A stretch of DNA of 64,000 bases from the NCBI GenBank assembly GCA_029783825.1, contig JAREIK010002415.1, positions 732,506 to 796,505 on the forward strand. The letters run 5' to 3'. Origin of the DNA: Sapria himalayana. Its lineage: Eukaryota > Streptophyta > Magnoliopsida > Malpighiales > Rafflesiaceae. Under the pieces are notes generated by a model. The model was not told where the DNA came from, searched no databases, and was given only the letters and a program-made list of their open reading frames with translations. Positions within the stretch are counted from its first letter, which is position 1. Every line of letters starts with the position of its first letter. Shown here one piece after another: positions 61,378 through 64,000 of the stretch. The translations under genes and the position numbers were made by a program.

Positions 61378-61900
61378 TGAGGAACAAATAAAATTTAATC
61401 TTTACAATGTATTATAGGATTTAGATGATGATGAAACGAGGTCTTAAAGATTGAACAATTTCTTCCATTTCACATTGCAATAAAAAAAATGTTTTTTGAT
61501 AAACAAAATTTATTAAAGACCTTTGGTCAGATGAAGATGTAAGAGATAAAGTAGAAGAATAACTTTGAAATTGTGATAGTGATAAAGTTGAGAAATACAA
61601 ATAGGAAGAACTATTTTGGAGTTATGAAAAAGAGGTAATAGAAGGAGATGATTATTATAAAGTCATTACCTCATAGGAATCTTATGTTGACAATTCTAAG
61701 AAAACTGAGGAGATAATGGAAAAATATAAGGTTAAGATAGAAATCATGGAAGAGCCAACCAAAGACAAAGTCATGGCTATGTATAGTACCATGACTTTGA
61801 TGATACATAAAGAAAATGGCTAAAAAAAGTTTGAAGACAATACCATGGCTATGCATAGTACTATGACTTTGGTGTTACAAAATAAAAATAACTATCTCAA
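61378..61900 (+). repeat. Third copy of the gypsy internal block
   Basis: Matches 38692-39200 from GAGGAACAAATAAAATTTAA through GTGATAGTGATAAAGTTGAG to GGTGTTACAAAATAAAAATA, in plus orientation. It is therefore inverted relative to the gypsy DNA on both sides. Homology ends at about 61900. Confidence 0.85.
61605..61823 (+). pseudogene. Gypsy internal conserved short frame, copy 3 (72 codons, one stop)
   Basis: Same frame and length as copy 1: EELFWSYEKEVIEGDDYYKV, a TAG after ITS, then ESYVDNSKKTEEIMEKYKVK and DKVMAMYSTMTLMIHKENG before TAA. The single stop shows it is not translated whole, yet neither insertions nor deletions have changed the frame. Confidence 0.55.
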
Positions 61901-61904
61901 ATCC

Positions 61905-63449
61905 TATTCCAAATCAAATCTTACTTGTATTCACCTTGAATTTGATACTGAGTAAGGATTAGAATTTGTCGCTTAGGGTTTTTGTGCTCTTGGCCATGAA
62001 ATTCCAAACCCTTACCTTTTCTTTTTTTGAAAAATTCCAAAGTCTTTCTTTTATTCCATTGTTCTCCATTCGAGTTGATGTATGCCTTTTTAAGTTGGAA
62101 GTCATGACCTTAAATGGAAGCAATGACTTTATTATTACTTTGAATCTTATTTAGAGTTCAAAAATCATGGTAGAAAAGAAATAACATGATTGATTTGATT
62201 CTTCTTTAGAACTCAAAGTTACAATATCATAAATCTCTTGCTAATGAATTTATATTTTGGAATACAAAATCATAATAATAAATATGCCACAACTGAGGTA
62301 ATTACTCTTTATAACATAGTAGTGACTTTTAAAATATTACTACTAAGATATTTCTTCTAGAACACAAAGTTGTAGTGGTAAGAATATCAAGATTTAGGAT
62401 GTTCCTTTATGAAGTAAAAAGTTATGGTTAGTGAAGTTTTCCACAACTACAAAATTACTTGGTGCTATTCAATTTTGACTCTCTAATGAATATGTCTTGG
62501 CTTTAAAAAGTGCCACCACTTGTACATGTGTGACACTTGGTTGCCACGACGTGAAAATAAAGTCATGGCTAAGGTTATGTTAATGCAAATGCACTAACTC
62601 TAAGATAATGTCTTGGTCATGAAGAAAATATTATATAGTAAAAAGATTATGATAGCTTGGTGATAGAGTCATGATGTGAAAAGATTAACACACCTTATTT
62701 TGTAGAATCATTACTAGGAAAGGCTACCATGATGGTCTGGTCCGATCCAGTAGTGCTTGGCCTGGTATGGCACGATCCAGAACCATGCCTCCAGCCAGGC
62801 CGGGTTGCGCCATGGCATGGTTCGTGCTGTGTTGGGCCGACATGACCATTATCTTGTGCCTAGCCCAACAACATGGTAAACCGGCCAGGGTGACCATCCG
62901 ATAGGGTCCCCGTCGAGCAGTCACCCAAGAAGTTCTTTTTTTTAATTCGACAACCCCATCATAGGGTGGTCCATTTAAAAATAAACATTAGGCTATGTGG
63001 CTGATTTTTTTTCTTGTTGTCCCCTTTACGCCATTTGGAATGACCATGCACTTTTTCATGCCCCCCATGCCATGTCGGGCTGATGGACTATGCCACCGCG
63101 CATGCTATGCCTAGCATGACACTATATTTTAACCGTGTTGTGCTTAGACAATATGAGATTTTAAACATGCCATGCACGGTATAACATGACCCGTTTGACA
63201 CTTATAAGTGTAGCCGAGTTGTGACAGTAGAAATATCATGACTTTTCATTACTTTTTTATTCTCAAATCCATGTTTTCACTAAGTTCACCAAATATACTA
63301 AAATTATATTTAATTTCACTATTATTCATCTAATTATATAAAAATTATAATAAAGTAAAATAATTTCATTTCACTCCTAAATTCAATATAAACACATTAT
63401 CAAAAAACTATGGAATAACCTAAAAAGTTAGTATATTGAGTATCGAACA
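61905..63449 (-). mobile_element. 5' part of a gypsy LTR, minus orientation, interrupted
   Basis: Starts (on minus) TGTTCGATACTCAA at 63449 with a border phrase like those of the other copies. It continues to CACCTTGAATTTGATACTGA at about 61937, matching 59748 in the complete LTR. The distance between these landmarks exceeds the complete LTR by about 0.45-0.5 kb, the size of the GC-rich element inserted at 62712. The 3' part of the LTR is missing. Confidence 0.65.
62712..63207. mobile_element. GC-rich TIR element, copy 4
   Basis: GC-rich island ending in ACCCGTTTGACACTTATAAG (compare TTTGACACC in copies 2 and 3). The left end is diverged; homology to family words (CTTGGCCTGGTATGGCACG, AGGCCGGGTTGCGCC) begins at about 62740. 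The central TTCTTTTTTTTAATTCGACA corresponds to the A/T-rich centre of copies 2 and 3. Short open frames across it have no known domain. Confidence 0.75.
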
Positions 63450-64000
63450 AATTTGGATACTAAAAATATTGCTCATTCTCAAGAAAAGTGTCTTCCTCTC
63501 TCTTTGAAAATCTTTTAGAATAGCAGGAAGAAAGAAGAATACAATAACACAATAAAAAAAACAATTCTTCTATATAATGGGAATTGACATCTAAATCCTA
63601 TAAAGGGAATTGTGCTCTAAAAGGCTCAATATGAGAATAAATGAGGAAGGTGTCTCTATATGTCCATTATGTTGAGTGAATATTCAATAGTGTGTAGTGT
63701 AAATTAAGTATAATACTTATTCTCATTGCACTTCTCTATGTCTTCCAATTTCTATTTTGCTTTATAATTTAGATTACCATATATCTCAACATCTCTTTCC
63801 TTTATCTTTTTTATTTCCATTCTTTGGTAATGGGCTCATAGAGCTTCCTAAATTCTTTAGTGCTTCCCATCACTATGATCTTTACTTTTTTAATTCTTTT
63901 ATAAGATCTTTATAACATGATCCACATACTTATTTTGTTAGGACACAAATAAGCACTCCTTGTTGAGATGCATATCCCACAATGCACTATATTGCTCAAC
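63450..64000. other. Gypsy border then unassigned DNA
   Basis: 63450-63480 is the border phrase just inside the gypsy internal region on minus (GAGCAATATTTTTAG). Beyond about 63490 it diverges from the other copies and no further feature was recognised. Confidence 0.5.

Overview
The window looks like repeat-dominated intergenic DNA from a flowering plant nuclear genome. It is strongly AT-rich, full of microsatellites, and packed with decayed plant-type transposons: Ty1/copia, Ty3/gypsy, CACTA, Mutator-like (MULE) with a plant mobile domain, and a probable SINE. I found no intact host gene, tRNA, rRNA or CRISPR array. Almost every recognisable protein signal is broken by stops or frameshifts. 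The species cannot be fixed from sequence alone.

Layout. 1-7530 is one huge imperfect GATA/TAGA array, interrupted once at about 3157-3350 by a non-GATA, partly GC-rich piece. 7531-15500 is mostly unassigned AT-rich DNA with a GC-rich terminal-inverted-repeat (TIR) element at 9229-9635 and several AT/TG/CA microsatellites. 15500-24260 is nested: a copia RT fragment on +, then a minus-strand copia element whose 3' end (16690-17440) and gag/protease part (23520-24260) are now separated by a solo MULE arm and a gypsy element (integrase, 3' region, long LTR). 25156-28080 is a decayed CACTA (TNP2-type) transposase on minus. 28090-32600 is a compositionally different block of unknown origin, possibly organellar.

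32600-43600 is again nested LTR material: long LTRs of one gypsy family in both orientations, a GC-rich TIR insertion, a second split minus-strand copia element (41280-42620 and 37710-38130), a tandemly duplicated internal block carrying a conserved short reading frame, locally shuffled DNA and a probable SINE. 44320-48063 is extremely AT-rich and unassigned. 48064-50760 begins with a clear CACTA terminus and contains a duplicated module with GTACATATA palindromes and GCT/GCC repeats.

51472-58265 is the best-defined unit: a 6.8 kb Mutator-like element with long TIRs and a 9-bp target duplication (8 of 9 bases identical). It carries remnants of a MuDR-type transposase lacking its catalytic core and a spliced plant-mobile-domain (PMD) pseudogene; a GC-rich TIR element with its own 9-bp candidate duplication has jumped inside it. 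58440-64000 returns to gypsy LTR and internal pieces, mostly on minus, with a further GC-rich TIR copy.

The parts do not form a pathway. They record successive insertions, tandem duplications and decay. The most useful leads are the PMD-carrying MULE, the family of GC-rich TIR elements, the three copies of a conserved 72-78 codon frame in the gypsy internal region, and the size of the GATA array.
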